The notes under the pieces: model-generated
What the model saw: only the letters and a program-made list of their open reading frames with translations
Told to the model about the DNA's origin: nothing
Database searches by the model: none
Origin: CAYGJN01 sp964350135
GTDB lineage: Bacteria; Bdellovibrionota; Bacteriovoracia; Bacteriovoracales; Bacteriovoracaceae
Direction: 5' to 3'
Length of the DNA stretch: 50,686 nucleotides
Assembly (NCBI GenBank): GCA_964350135.1
Contig: CAYGJN010000002.1
Location: forward strand, 1 to 50,686
In this document: in pieces, positions 36,298-44,392 of the stretch
Layout of the letters: the number at the start of each line of letters is the position of its first letter
How positions within the stretch are numbered: the stretch's first letter is position 1
Made by a program: the position numbers and the translations under genes

Positions 36298-37638
36298 ATG
36301 ATTTCGATCAAAAAGGGTCTTGATCTCCCTATTAACGGAGCGCCTGAGCAGAAAATTTATGATGCTCCTAATATTAAAAAATTCGCAATTACTGGTCCTG
36401 ACTACATTGGCATGAAACCAACAATGCTTGTTAAGCCTGGTGATAAAGTTAAAGCAGGTCAGGCTGTTTTTGAGTGCAAAAAGATTCCTGGTGTTAAATA
36501 CACAGCACCTGTTAGTGGCGAAGTTAAAGCAATCAACAGAGGTGAAAGAAGAGTTTTTGAATCACTTGTTATTCAATCCGATGGAAAAAATGATTCTGTG
36601 AAGTTTAAAGCAATTGCTAAAAGTGATGAAAAGGAAATCAGAAAGAACCTGATTGAATCTGGGTTATGGACAGCTTTTAGAACAAGACCTTATAGTAAAG
36701 CTCCTGCCATTGATAGTAAGGCAAATAGTATTTTTGTTAACGCAATGGATACTCACCCCCTTGCAGCTGATCCACAGATTATTATTAATGAAACTGATAA
36801 AACTAAAGAGGCTTTCAAAGAAGGTCTATTGATTTTAACTAAGCTTTGTGAAAATAAAGTTTATATTTGTCATGAAAAAGCAGCCACTCTTTCCGGTCCT
36901 GACCATGATAAAATTAATTTTCAAAAATTTGAAGGCATTCATCCTGCAGGATTGAGTGGCACACATATTCATTTTTTAAACCCTGCCTCTGATAAAAAAG
37001 TCCATTGGACTATCGGATACCAAGACGTCATTGCTATTGGTATTCTTGCTTTAACAGGCGAGCTTTCAACAACAAGAGTTATTGCATTTTCTGGTCCTCA
37101 GGTTAAAACCCCTAGACTATTGAGAACTAAGCTTGGTGCTTGTTTGAATGAATTATCTGAAAATCAAATATTAGGCGGTGACACTAGATTAATGTCAGGA
37201 AGTGTTTTTGCAGGAAGGGCCGTGAGTAAACGTTTTTGTTTTCTTTCTCGTTTTGCAAATCAAGTAACTGCATTAAAAGAAGGCAGAGAAAGGGAGTTTT
37301 TGGGTTGGCACGCCCCTGGATTTGATAAATTTTCAATAAAGAATTTATTTATGTCCAAATTTTTTCCTAGTAAAAAGTTTAATTTCACAACAACGACTCA
37401 TGGCTCTCCTCGATCCATGGTGCCAATTGGTATGTACGAAAAAGTTATGCCTTTAGATATTTTACCTACTCAACTTTTGAGAGCTCTTTGTTCGCATGAT
37501 ACTGATTCTGCGCAAAAACTAGGTGCTCTAGAGTTAGACGAAGAAGACTTGGCTCTTTGTACATTTGTTGATCCTGGTAAAGTTGATTACGGACCATTAC
37601 TCAGATCTAATTTAGAGACAATTGAAAAAGAAGGATAA
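36298..37638 (+). CDS. nqrA: Na+-translocating NADH:quinone reductase subunit A
   Basis: The 446-residue subunit begins ISIKKGLDLPINGAPEQ, the typical NqrA N-terminus, followed by PGDKVKAGQAVFECK, a biotinyl/lipoyl-like region. NqrA is the cytoplasmic subunit near the quinone site of the sodium-pumping complex; length is normal. AAGGAAAAGG precedes the ATG. It is the first gene of nqrABCDEF-apbE-nqrM. The operon implies a sodium-based energy metabolism, expected for a marine bacterium. Confidence 0.97.
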   Translation: MISIKKGLDLPINGAPEQKIYDAPNIKKFAITGPDYIGMKPTMLVKPGDKVKAGQAVFECKKIPGVKYTAPVSGEVKAINRGERRVFESLVIQSDGKNDSVKFKAIAKSDEKEIRKNLIESGLWTAFRTRPYSKAPAIDSKANSIFVNAMDTHPLAADPQIIINETDKTKEAFKEGLLILTKLCENKVYICHEKAATLSGPDHDKINFQKFEGIHPAGLSGTHIHFLNPASDKKVHWTIGYQDVIAIGILALTGELSTTRVIAFSGPQVKTPRLLRTKLGACLNELSENQILGGDTRLMSGSVFAGRAVSKRFCFLSRFANQVTALKEGREREFLGWHAPGFDKFSIKNLFMSKFFPSKKFNFTTTTHGSPRSMVPIGMYEKVMPLDILPTQLLRALCSHDTDSAQKLGALELDEEDLALCTFVDPGKVDYGPLLRSNLETIEKEG

Positions 37639-37643
37639 TACTT

Positions 37644-38840
37644 ATGAGTCTAAGAAAATTTTTAGACAGTCAGCATGGGCATTTTGTTGGAGATGGAAAA
37701 CTAAAAGCATTCTATCCTCTCTACGAGGCTCTTGATACTTTTCTTTATACTCCAGGAGAAGTAGCTACAGGCTCAACTCATGTTCGAGATGGAATTGATC
37801 TTAAAAGAATGATGATCACTGTTGCTATGGCCTTGATGCCTGCAGTTTTTATGGCCATGTATAATACTGGTTATCAAGCCTTTGGTGCAATGGAGTCAAT
37901 GGGGCTTGCTAGTCTAACTGGTTGGAGAGCAGAGCTCTTTATGTCATTAGGCTTTAGCTTTGATGCCAATAGCATTTTGGCCTGTACCATTTATGGAGCA
38001 TTATTTTTTGTGCCTGTTTATATCGTAACGATGGCCGCAGGGGGTTTATGGGAAGCTCTTTTTGCAAGTGTTAGAGGCCATGAAATTAATGAAGGCTTTG
38101 TAGTTACAGGACTTCTTTTTCCACTTACATGCCCTCCTACTATTCCCTTATGGCAAGTTGCTGTCGGTATTAGTTTTGGAGTTGTAATAGGAAAAGAAAT
38201 ATTTGGTGGAACAGGGAAAAACTTTTTAAACCCAGCATTAACTGCTAGAGCATTTCTCTTTTTTGCTTATCCAGCACAAATCTCAGGAGATGCGGTTTGG
38301 ACTGCCATTGATGGTTATTCTGGTGCAACTGCTTTATCCCAAGCAGCAAGCGGTGGACTAAGTGCTATTACATATTCTTGGTATGACTCCTTTATAGGAC
38401 TTATTCCCGGATCTATGGGAGAGACATCAACCATAGCCTGTATAATTGGAGCCTTTATTCTAATTTTAACTGGCGTAGGCTCATGGCGAGTTATGCTCTC
38501 ATTACTTCTTGCAACTTTCGCCATTACAAGTTTGTTTAACTTTATAGGTAGTGAAACTAATCCAATGTTTGAGCTAACTCCCATGTGGCATTTAGTTTTA
38601 GGCGGTTATGCATTTGGGCTTGTGTTTATGGCCACAGATCCTGTCAGTGCCTCTATGACCCAAACTGGTCAGTGGTTTTATGGAGCATTAATTGGAGTGA
38701 TGGTTGTTCTTGTAAGAGTTGTAAACCCTGCATTTCCTGAGGGAATGATGCTTGCTATATTATTTGGAAATGTGTTTGCTCCTCTTATCGATTATTTTGT
38801 TATTAAAGCTAATATAAAAAGAAGGGAGGCTAGAGCATGA
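37644..38840 (+). CDS. nqrB: Na+-translocating NADH:quinone reductase subunit B
   Basis: A 398-residue membrane subunit with about ten helices. Thr229 in YSGATALSQ is the expected attachment site for covalent FMN (S-G-A-T motif), supplied by the ApbE enzyme encoded downstream. Other family features are GKEIFGGTGKNFLNPAL and ATDPVSASMTQTGQW. Together with NqrD and NqrE it forms the sodium-translocating membrane part and binds riboflavin. It starts five bases after nqrA and overlaps nqrC by four bases. Confidence 0.97.
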   Translation: MSLRKFLDSQHGHFVGDGKLKAFYPLYEALDTFLYTPGEVATGSTHVRDGIDLKRMMITVAMALMPAVFMAMYNTGYQAFGAMESMGLASLTGWRAELFMSLGFSFDANSILACTIYGALFFVPVYIVTMAAGGLWEALFASVRGHEINEGFVVTGLLFPLTCPPTIPLWQVAVGISFGVVIGKEIFGGTGKNFLNPALTARAFLFFAYPAQISGDAVWTAIDGYSGATALSQAASGGLSAITYSWYDSFIGLIPGSMGETSTIACIIGAFILILTGVGSWRVMLSLLLATFAITSLFNFIGSETNPMFELTPMWHLVLGGYAFGLVFMATDPVSASMTQTGQWFYGALIGVMVVLVRVVNPAFPEGMMLAILFGNVFAPLIDYFVIKANIKRREARA

Positions 38841-39640
38841 ATAATAATAGTACTTCCAAAACTCTTATTGTTGCCGTTCTTCTTTCTATCGTTTGCTCAG
38901 TTTTTGTATCCACTGCTGCAATTGAACTTAAAAGTTTACAAGTAGAAAATAAAAGAATAGATGTTCAAAAAAACCTCTTACTAGCAGCGGGTTTACTTGA
39001 TAACCCTAAAGCTGATAAGAAAGAAGTCACAGAAGCTTTTAAAGTTGTTGAAACAAAGCTTATTGATCTTTCAACTGGTGAAGAAGTAGATGGAGTTAAC
39101 CCTGAAACTTATGATGCAGTTAAAGCTTCAAAAGATCCCAAGAGAAACTATAATATCCCCAGTAATCTTGATCTTGCTGGTATAAAAAAACGATCAGCTT
39201 ATCAAAAAGTTTACCTTGTTAAAGATGGGCAAGAAGTAAATTCAATTATTTTTCTTATCCATGGCAAAGGCCTTTGGTCTACCATGTATGGCTGTATTGC
39301 CTTATCTCCTGATTTTAAAACTGTTAAAGGAATTGGCTTTTACCAACACGGGGAAACTCCAGGACTTGGTGGTGAGATTGAAAACCCAAAATGGCAAGCT
39401 TCTTGGGTAGGTAAACAAGTTCTCGATGAAAACCTAAAGCCTATTCTTGATGTTGTGAAAGGACAGGTTGATCCAAATAATCCAAACTCTAACTCGCAAA
39501 TTGATGGATTAAGTGGAGCTACTATTACAAGTGTTGGTGTAGAAGGCACTATTTTGTATTGGCTTGGAGAAAATGGATACGGCCCTTTTATGCAACAATT
39601 TCTCAGCAACCAAAATATTAGCCAAGAGGGAGAAGTTTAG
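38837..39640 (+). CDS. nqrC: Na+-translocating NADH:quinone reductase subunit C
   Basis: A 267-residue subunit with one N-terminal membrane helix (TLIVAVLLSIVCSVFVSTAA) and a periplasmic FMN domain. Thr229 in LSGATITS is the covalent FMN site. The segment FYQHGETPGLGGEIENP is diagnostic for NqrC. Electrons pass from the NqrF flavin to the FMN of NqrC and then NqrB. The start overlaps the end of nqrB (ATGA). Confidence 0.97.
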   Translation: MNNNSTSKTLIVAVLLSIVCSVFVSTAAIELKSLQVENKRIDVQKNLLLAAGLLDNPKADKKEVTEAFKVVETKLIDLSTGEEVDGVNPETYDAVKASKDPKRNYNIPSNLDLAGIKKRSAYQKVYLVKDGQEVNSIIFLIHGKGLWSTMYGCIALSPDFKTVKGIGFYQHGETPGLGGEIENPKWQASWVGKQVLDENLKPILDVVKGQVDPNNPNSNSQIDGLSGATITSVGVEGTILYWLGENGYGPFMQQFLSNQNISQEGEV

Positions 39641-39642
39641 AA

Positions 39643-40263
39643 ATGAGTATTAAAAAAACACTATTTGATCCCCTTTTTAATAATAATCCAATTGCATTGC
39701 AGATTCTTGGTATCTGTTCGGCCCTGGCAGTAACCACAAAACTAGAAAGCACTCTCGTTATGTGCTTGGCCGTGACTGTTGTTATCGCATTTTCAAACTT
39801 TTTTGTTTCGATTATTAGAAATCATGTTCCTAGTGCAATTCGAATTATCGTCCAAATGACTATTATCGCTTCGTTAGTTATTGTTACTGACCAGGTACTC
39901 AAGGCATTTGTTTATGATATCGCAAAAAGTATGTCAGTTTATATTGGTCTTATCATTACAAACTGTATTGTTATGGGAAGAGCTGATGCTTTTGCTATGA
40001 AAAATGGTCCTATTATAAGTTTTATCGATGGAGTTGGTAACGGACTTGGATATAGCATTGTCCTTATTTTTGTTGCTATCTTTAGAGAGCTTTTTGGATC
40101 AGGAACTATTATGGGTATTGTTATTTTACCTCTTACCCGTGATGGTGGATGGTACCCAGCTAATGGAATGATGTTACTCTCCCCCAGTGCTTTTTTTCTT
40201 ATCGGATTCTTTATATGGATTCTTCGTACATGGAAAAAAGATCAGATTGAACATGAGAATTGA
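39643..40263 (+). CDS. nqrD: Na+-translocating NADH:quinone reductase subunit D
   Basis: A 206-residue protein with six membrane helices of the NqrD/RnfE family; LIITNCIVMGRADAFAMKNG carries the conserved Cys that co-ordinates iron with NqrE near the membrane centre. It starts three bases after the nqrC stop. Length and hydrophobic profile are normal for the family. Confidence 0.96.
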   Translation: MSIKKTLFDPLFNNNPIALQILGICSALAVTTKLESTLVMCLAVTVVIAFSNFFVSIIRNHVPSAIRIIVQMTIIASLVIVTDQVLKAFVYDIAKSMSVYIGLIITNCIVMGRADAFAMKNGPIISFIDGVGNGLGYSIVLIFVAIFRELFGSGTIMGIVILPLTRDGGWYPANGMMLLSPSAFFLIGFFIWILRTWKKDQIEHEN

Positions 40264-40277
40264 TTTAGGAGAAATAT

Positions 40278-40889
40278 ATGCTTGAGCATTATTTGAGTTT
40301 ATTTGTTAAAGCGGTCTTTGTTGAAAACTTGGCCTTGGCTTTCTTTTTAGGGATGTGTACTTTTCTAGCAGTTTCTAAAAAAGTAGATACGGCCATTGGG
40401 CTTGGGATCGCAGTTGTTGTTGTTCAAGGGATCACAGTTCCCGCGAATAATTTAATTTATAATTATCTTTTAAAAGAAGGGGCCTTAGGCTGGGCAGGAC
40501 TTCCTAATACTGACCTCTCTTTTTTAGGTTTAATTTCTTATATCGGTGTTATCGCTGCTATGGTGCAAATCTTAGAGATGACTTTAGATAAATTTTTTCC
40601 AGCACTCTATAACTCACTTGGAATTTTTCTTCCACTGATTACTGTAAACTGTGCCATTTTAGGTGGATCACTTTTTATGGTTGAAAGGGATTATAACTTC
40701 CCTGAAAGTGTTGTTTTCGGTATTGGTTCAGGCGTTGGTTGGGCCTTGGCCATTATGGCACTGGCTGGTATTAGAGAAAAAATGAAATACTCTGATGTGC
40801 CCGAAGGACTTAGAGGTTTAGGTATCACATTTATTACTGTTGGGCTTATGGCCCTGGGCTTTTTGGCCTTTTCAGGTATTCAACTTTAA
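40278..40889 (+). CDS. nqrE: Na+-translocating NADH:quinone reductase subunit E
   Basis: A 203-residue, six-helix membrane protein of the NqrE/RnfA family. The ENLALAFFLGMCTFLAVSKK region and ITVNCAILGGSLF supply the conserved cysteines. With NqrD it forms the pseudo-symmetric membrane core with an iron site. AGGAG lies upstream of the ATG; nqrF follows nine bases after its stop. GGCC is unusually frequent in this gene and its neighbour. Confidence 0.96.
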   Translation: MLEHYLSLFVKAVFVENLALAFFLGMCTFLAVSKKVDTAIGLGIAVVVVQGITVPANNLIYNYLLKEGALGWAGLPNTDLSFLGLISYIGVIAAMVQILEMTLDKFFPALYNSLGIFLPLITVNCAILGGSLFMVERDYNFPESVVFGIGSGVGWALAIMALAGIREKMKYSDVPEGLRGLGITFITVGLMALGFLAFSGIQL

Positions 40890-40898
40890 GGATTAAGT

Positions 40899-42122
40899 AT
40901 GAATGAAGTAACCTTAGGTGTAGTTATGTTTACGGCCATTATTTTGGCCTTAGTTCTTATTATTCTTTTTGCTAAATCCAAACTTGTTGCCACTGGGCCA
41001 GTTAAGATTCTTGTAAATGGTGAAAAAGAAATAGAAATTCCGGCCGGTGGAAAACTTTTAAATGCACTTGCTGACAATAAACTATTTGTTTCCTCTGCAT
41101 GTGGAGGCGGTGGAACATGTGCTCAATGTAAAGTGACAATTTCTGAGGGCGGCGGTGATATCCTTCCAACTGAACGCTCACATATTAATAATCGAGATGC
41201 TAAAGAAGGAGTGAGACTTTCATGTCAGGTTGCAGTTAAGCAAGATATGAAAATCGAAGTTCCAGAAGAAGTGTTTGGGGTCAAAAAGGTGAAATGTAAA
41301 GATGCTTCAATTCATAATGTTGCAACTTTTATTAAAGAATTAGTTCTTGAGCTTCCTGAAGGTGAAGATGTTCCCTTTCGTGCTGGTGGTTTTATCCAAA
41401 TTGAACGTCCTCCAGGACTAGAGATTGATTATAAAAATTTTGATGTGGAAGAAGAGTATAAGGAAGATTGGGATAAGTTTAATATTTGGCAGTATAAGTC
41501 CTATGTTAAAGATGAAACCATTAGGGCCTATTCGATGGCCAACTACCCTGAGGAAAAAGGCATCATTATGCTTAATGTGCGTATCGCCTCTCCTCCTCCT
41601 AGTAAACCGAATGTAGAACCTGGAAAAATGTCATCTTATATTTTTGATTTAAAACCTGGTGATGATGTAACTATCTCTGGTCCATTTGGTGAATTTTTTG
41701 CAAAGGATACTGATAAAGAAATGATCTTTGTTGGTGGTGGAGCTGGTATGGCACCTATGAGATCCCATATCTTCGATCAATTTAGAAGAATCAAAACTGA
41801 TCGAAAAGTTTCATTTTGGTATGGAGCACGCTCAGTTAGAGAAATGTTTTATGTTGAGGATTTTGATGCAATTCAAGAAGAAAATGATAATTTTGAATGG
41901 CATTGTGCCCTATCTGATCCCCTTCCCAATGAAAAATGGGATGGCTATACAGGATTTATTCATCAAGTCCTATTAGAAAATTACCTTAAGGATCATCCTA
42001 ATCCTGAAGACTGTGAATACTATCTTTGTGGTCCACCAATTATGAATAAATGTGTTATCGATATGCTTCTAGACCTAGGTGTAGAAAGAGATGATATCGC
42101 ACTTGATGATTTTGGAGGGTAA
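40899..42122 (+). CDS. nqrF: Na+-translocating NADH:quinone reductase subunit F
   Basis: The NADH-oxidising subunit, 407 residues. An N-terminal membrane anchor is followed by a ferredoxin domain with Cys68, Cys74, Cys77 (SACGGGGTCAQC) and Cys109 for one [2Fe-2S] cluster. Next come an FAD domain (RAYSMANYPEE) and an NADH domain (FVGGGAGMAPMRSH; YLCGPPIM). AAGGA precedes the ATG. The very end, GGAGGG at 42114-42119, doubles as the ribosome binding site for apbE, whose start touches the nqrF stop. Confidence 0.97.
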   Translation: MNEVTLGVVMFTAIILALVLIILFAKSKLVATGPVKILVNGEKEIEIPAGGKLLNALADNKLFVSSACGGGGTCAQCKVTISEGGGDILPTERSHINNRDAKEGVRLSCQVAVKQDMKIEVPEEVFGVKKVKCKDASIHNVATFIKELVLELPEGEDVPFRAGGFIQIERPPGLEIDYKNFDVEEEYKEDWDKFNIWQYKSYVKDETIRAYSMANYPEEKGIIMLNVRIASPPPSKPNVEPGKMSSYIFDLKPGDDVTISGPFGEFFAKDTDKEMIFVGGGAGMAPMRSHIFDQFRRIKTDRKVSFWYGARSVREMFYVEDFDAIQEENDNFEWHCALSDPLPNEKWDGYTGFIHQVLLENYLKDHPNPEDCEYYLCGPPIMNKCVIDMLLDLGVERDDIALDDFGG

Positions 42123-42124
42123 TA

Positions 42125-43120
42125 ATTAAATTATTATCCATAATTTTGTTATTAGTTTCTAGTTGTTCAAAAAAAATAGAGTTTAAACTTATAAGTGGTT
42201 CTACAATGGGAACCACTTATAATATAAAATACCTTCCTAATAATTCTTATCCATCTGAAGCTACTTTAAAAATTGAAGTTGATAAAATCCTTAGGGACCT
42301 TAATCAAGTCTATTCAACTTATATCGATGACTCTGAAATAAGTTTATTGAATCAGACAGACTCATCAACATGGATCAAAATTGGCCCTACTCTTAAACAA
42401 GTTTTAAAGGCCAACTATGAAGTTTATAAAGCATCTGAAGGCTATTTTGATCCTAGTGTCGGTCCACTGGTAAATCTTTGGGGTTTCGGTCCTGTTAAAA
42501 CGACACAAGTTCCTACCGAGCGAGATATAGTTAAGACTTTAGAGCTAGTAGGCTTCGATCGATTTGAGCAAAAAAATGATTTTTCTAGTTTTAAAAAACC
42601 ACATAAGCAATCATATCTTGATTTTTCAGCAAGCGCTAAAGGCCATGCAGTAGATACTCTGGCCATGCATTTAGACACCGAGGGTATTACAGAGTATATG
42701 ATTGAAATTGGTGGAGAGGTAAGAGTAAAAGGTCAAAGAAAAGAGGCCTGGCGTCTGGCCATTGAGCGACCTACGACAGGCCCCACTCGCGCTGTTCAAC
42801 AAGTTATTCTGCTTAAAAATGGCTCTATGGCCACTAGTGGGAATTACCGAAATTTCTTTAAAAAAGGTGATAAAAAATATGCACATACTATTAACCCTAT
42901 AACAGGTCAGGCCACTCCTCATATGCTTTTGAGTGCAACAGTTATCCACCAAGACTGTCTTTACGCAGACTCATGGGCAACCGCTTTTATGTCTATGGGT
43001 GAACAAAAAGCATTAGAGCTTTCTAATCAGCTTGAAATTAAGGCCTATTTTATTGTAAGTAATGGAGAAGAATTAATTGAGCTAAGTAGTAATACTTGGC
43101 CATTTAAGGACAATAAATAG
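42125..43120 (+). CDS. apbE: FAD:protein FMN transferase (ApbE), lipoprotein; probable ATT start
   Basis: Attaches FMN to threonines of NqrB and NqrC. The 331-residue protein has the ApbE motifs STMGTTYNIKY, DFSASAKGHAVD, YMIEIGGEVRVKG and ADSWATAFMSMG. There is no ATG upstream of the first core motif. Reading from the ATT at 42125 gives KLLSIILLLVSSC, a complete lipoprotein signal peptide with a positive n-region and VSSC lipobox. GGAGGG at 42114-42119 is five bases before this ATT. A TTG at 42146 is 26 bases from that site and would give a signal peptide too short and uncharged. The ATA at 42122 is too close. I therefore infer an ATT start, as in infC; a sequencing error in an ATG is the main alternative. 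Confidence 0.88.
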   Translation: MKLLSIILLLVSSCSKKIEFKLISGSTMGTTYNIKYLPNNSYPSEATLKIEVDKILRDLNQVYSTYIDDSEISLLNQTDSSTWIKIGPTLKQVLKANYEVYKASEGYFDPSVGPLVNLWGFGPVKTTQVPTERDIVKTLELVGFDRFEQKNDFSSFKKPHKQSYLDFSASAKGHAVDTLAMHLDTEGITEYMIEIGGEVRVKGQRKEAWRLAIERPTTGPTRAVQQVILLKNGSMATSGNYRNFFKKGDKKYAHTINPITGQATPHMLLSATVIHQDCLYADSWATAFMSMGEQKALELSNQLEIKAYFIVSNGEELIELSSNTWPFKDNK

Positions 43121-43121
43121 T

Positions 43122-43349
43122 ATGGAAACATTTTTACTTACGTTATCTTTTTTTCTTATCATTATTTTTCTTATGGCCATCGGCTTTATTATTGCAAAAA
43201 AAACTCTTAAAGGATCTTGTGGTGGTCTTGGGACAATCATGGGTGAGGACTGTATGTTTTGTGATAAAAAAATTGAATGTGAAAAGAAAAGAAAAGAAAA
43301 GATTCTCCAGAATAAAAAAGGAGCTCCGAAAAGCTCCTCTATATCTTAA
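43122..43349 (+). CDS. nqrM: Na+-NQR maturation protein NqrM
   Basis: The 75-residue protein has one N-terminal membrane helix (LSFFLIIIFLMAIGFIIA) and then KGSCGGLGTIMGEDCMFC, the NqrM pattern. Cysteines at 33, 44, 47 and 53 can bind iron. NqrM is needed for iron insertion between NqrD and NqrE. It starts one base after the apbE stop, completing the operon. The last codons contain a hairpin that serves the convergent histone gene as terminator. Confidence 0.92.
   Translation: METFLLTLSFFLIIIFLMAIGFIIAKKTLKGSCGGLGTIMGEDCMFCDKKIECEKKRKEKILQNKKGAPKSSSIS
43314..43338 (-). terminator. Intrinsic terminator of the histone gene, inside nqrM
   Basis: On the minus strand AGGAGCT-TTTCGG-AGCTCCT forms a 7-bp stem with a 6-base loop, followed directly by six T (43319-43314). 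It lies 33 bases past the histone stop and overlaps the last codons of nqrM. On the plus strand no T-run follows the stem. Confidence 0.78.
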
Positions 43350-43370
43350 ATCAATTTAAAATTAATTTAA

Positions 43371-43616
43371 TTAAGCTAGAATATCATGCTTACGTACAGT
43401 TTTACGACCATTAGCTTTAGCTCTACTTGCAGCTTGCTCAACAATCCAATAAATATACTCGTTAACACCTTCTAGAGCGTCACCACCAACATTACATTTA
43501 TGCTTTCTGATAGCATCTTTAAGCTTAGAACCAACTACAAGAACATCTTTTTTAGAAGCCTTTTTAGTTGTTGCTTTTTTCTTAGTTGCCTTTTTCTTCG
43601 TTGCTTTTTTGGCCAT
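43371..43616 (-). CDS. Bacterial histone-fold protein with lysine-rich N-terminal tail
   Basis: An 81-residue protein. Residues 1-23 are a tail of Lys, Ala and Thr with 12 lysines (motif KKKAT repeated). Residues 24-81 match a single histone fold: helix 1 near 29-39 (GSKLKDAIRKH), long helix 2 near 44-69, the GRKTV loop (70-74) with the Arg-Thr pair conserved in histones, and helix 3 (RKHDIL). It resembles the Bdellovibrio bacteriovorus histone Bd0055 (VVxSK near the start, GRKTVxxxDI at the end), from memory. It likely coats or bends DNA as a dimer, with the tail adding charge-based binding as in histone H1 or AlgP-type proteins. GAAGGAG precedes the ATG by seven bases. Confidence 0.88.
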   Translation of the reverse strand: MAKKATKKKATKKKATTKKASKKDVLVVGSKLKDAIRKHKCNVGGDALEGVNEYIYWIVEQAASRAKANGRKTVRKHDILA

Positions 43617-43656
43617 TTGAATTCTCCTTCATAAACGAAATTTTTCTAACTAATAG

Positions 43657-43685
43657 ATTATTGAGGAACTTGAACCTATACGCAA
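43657..43685 (-). promoter_or_regulatory. Candidate promoter of the histone gene
   Basis: TTGCGT (43685-43680) and AATAAT (43662-43657) are 17 bases apart. Start is expected near 43649, leaving a leader of about 33 bases that includes GAAGGAG. The -10 is good and the -35 moderate. Confidence 0.45.
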
Positions 43686-43707
43686 ATTATTTTTAATTAT
43701 CTTAGGC

Positions 43708-43731
43708 AGAGCTTTGCATCATTAAAGCTCT
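43708..43731 (-). other. Perfect 8-bp stem-loop between the methyltransferase and histone genes
   Basis: AGAGCTTT and AAAGCTCT pair around an 8-base loop, just after the stop of the methyltransferase gene and upstream of the histone promoter. No T-run follows on the minus strand, so termination may be partial or depend on another factor. Confidence 0.55.
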
Positions 43732-43744
43732 TAAAACCATTGTT

Positions 43745-44320
43745 TTAAGGCTTTTTGGCCTGTACTTCAAAACAGGTTTGTGCTCTTTCAAGGTATTTTT
43801 TTTCAAAATGAGTTCTAGGTATATGGCCTTTATTGAGCTCACCAGAGAAAGTAATTTCAAGACCAACAAGAGGAAATCCTTCCAGACACTCTTTATAATA
43901 AGACTCTATATTGGTTGCTAAGCAAAGCTTGCTACCATTTCCCATAAGCTCTATTAAATAGCTTAGAAAGGGCATCCTGGGCCATCTCTGGTTCGCATTA
44001 TTAGGTTCTGGGTTTGGATAAAGAATATAGACTCTAGAAAGAGAATTCTTAGGAGCATTATAGCAAAGCCAATTAATTGCATCTGCATGAACCAACGTGG
44101 TGTTCTTAGAAGGAAAAGATTGGAACTGTTTTTCCATTTTTCTAAATTTCTCTTTAGTTCTTTCAATTGCAATCAAATGTCTTTTAGATTCGTCTTTAGA
44201 ATATTGCAGAGCATGCATCCCCGCACCAGCGCCTATTTCTACATCTATTGGTAGGCATGTATCTGGCCATTTCACACTAGACCTTGGGGCCGGTAATTTA
44301 TGTTTTTGAAACTCTCGCAT
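43745..44320 (-). CDS. TrmB-like SAM-dependent methyltransferase
   Basis: The 191-residue protein has a class I methyltransferase core: IDVEIGAGAGMHALQ as SAM-binding motif, HLIAIERTKEKF as motif II, and the C-terminal THFEKKYLERAQ typical of TrmB (tRNA guanine-46 N7 methyltransferase). The catalytic region reads YILYPNPEPNNANQRWPR instead of the usual FPDPWPKKRHxKRR. It may be a divergent TrmB or act on another RNA. The ATG has no ribosome binding site and sits six bases after a -10 element, so it is probably expressed from a leaderless mRNA divergent from tesA. Confidence 0.78.
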   Translation of the reverse strand: MREFQKHKLPAPRSSVKWPDTCLPIDVEIGAGAGMHALQYSKDESKRHLIAIERTKEKFRKMEKQFQSFPSKNTTLVHADAINWLCYNAPKNSLSRVYILYPNPEPNNANQRWPRMPFLSYLIELMGNGSKLCLATNIESYYKECLEGFPLVGLEITFSGELNKGHIPRTHFEKKYLERAQTCFEVQAKKP

Positions 44321-44326
44321 AGGAGC

Positions 44327-44354
44327 ATAATAGCTATTTAGACAAGTATTTCAA
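44327..44354 (-). promoter_or_regulatory. Promoter of a leaderless methyltransferase transcript
   Basis: TTGAAA (44354-44349) and TATTAT (44332-44327) are 16 bases apart, and six bases separate the -10 from the ATG at 44320. Back to back with the tesA promoter; the two -35 boxes are only three bases apart. Confidence 0.6.
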
Positions 44355-44357
44355 GGC

Positions 44358-44385
44358 TGGACAGCAGGAATAGTTTAGGCATAAT
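44358..44385 (+). promoter_or_regulatory. Promoter of a leaderless tesA transcript
   Basis: TGGACA (44358-44363) and CATAAT (44380-44385) are 16 bases apart. Seven bases separate the -10 from the ATG at 44393, so +1 falls next to or on that codon. This supports 44393 as the start and excludes the ATG at 44384, which lies inside the -10 box. Confidence 0.6.
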
Positions 44386-44392
44386 GCAAATA

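Noticed and set aside
42146..43120. apbE starting at the TTG at 42146.
   Set aside because: The ribosome binding site is 26 bases away and the signal peptide would lose its positively charged n-region; the ATT at 42125 fits both better.
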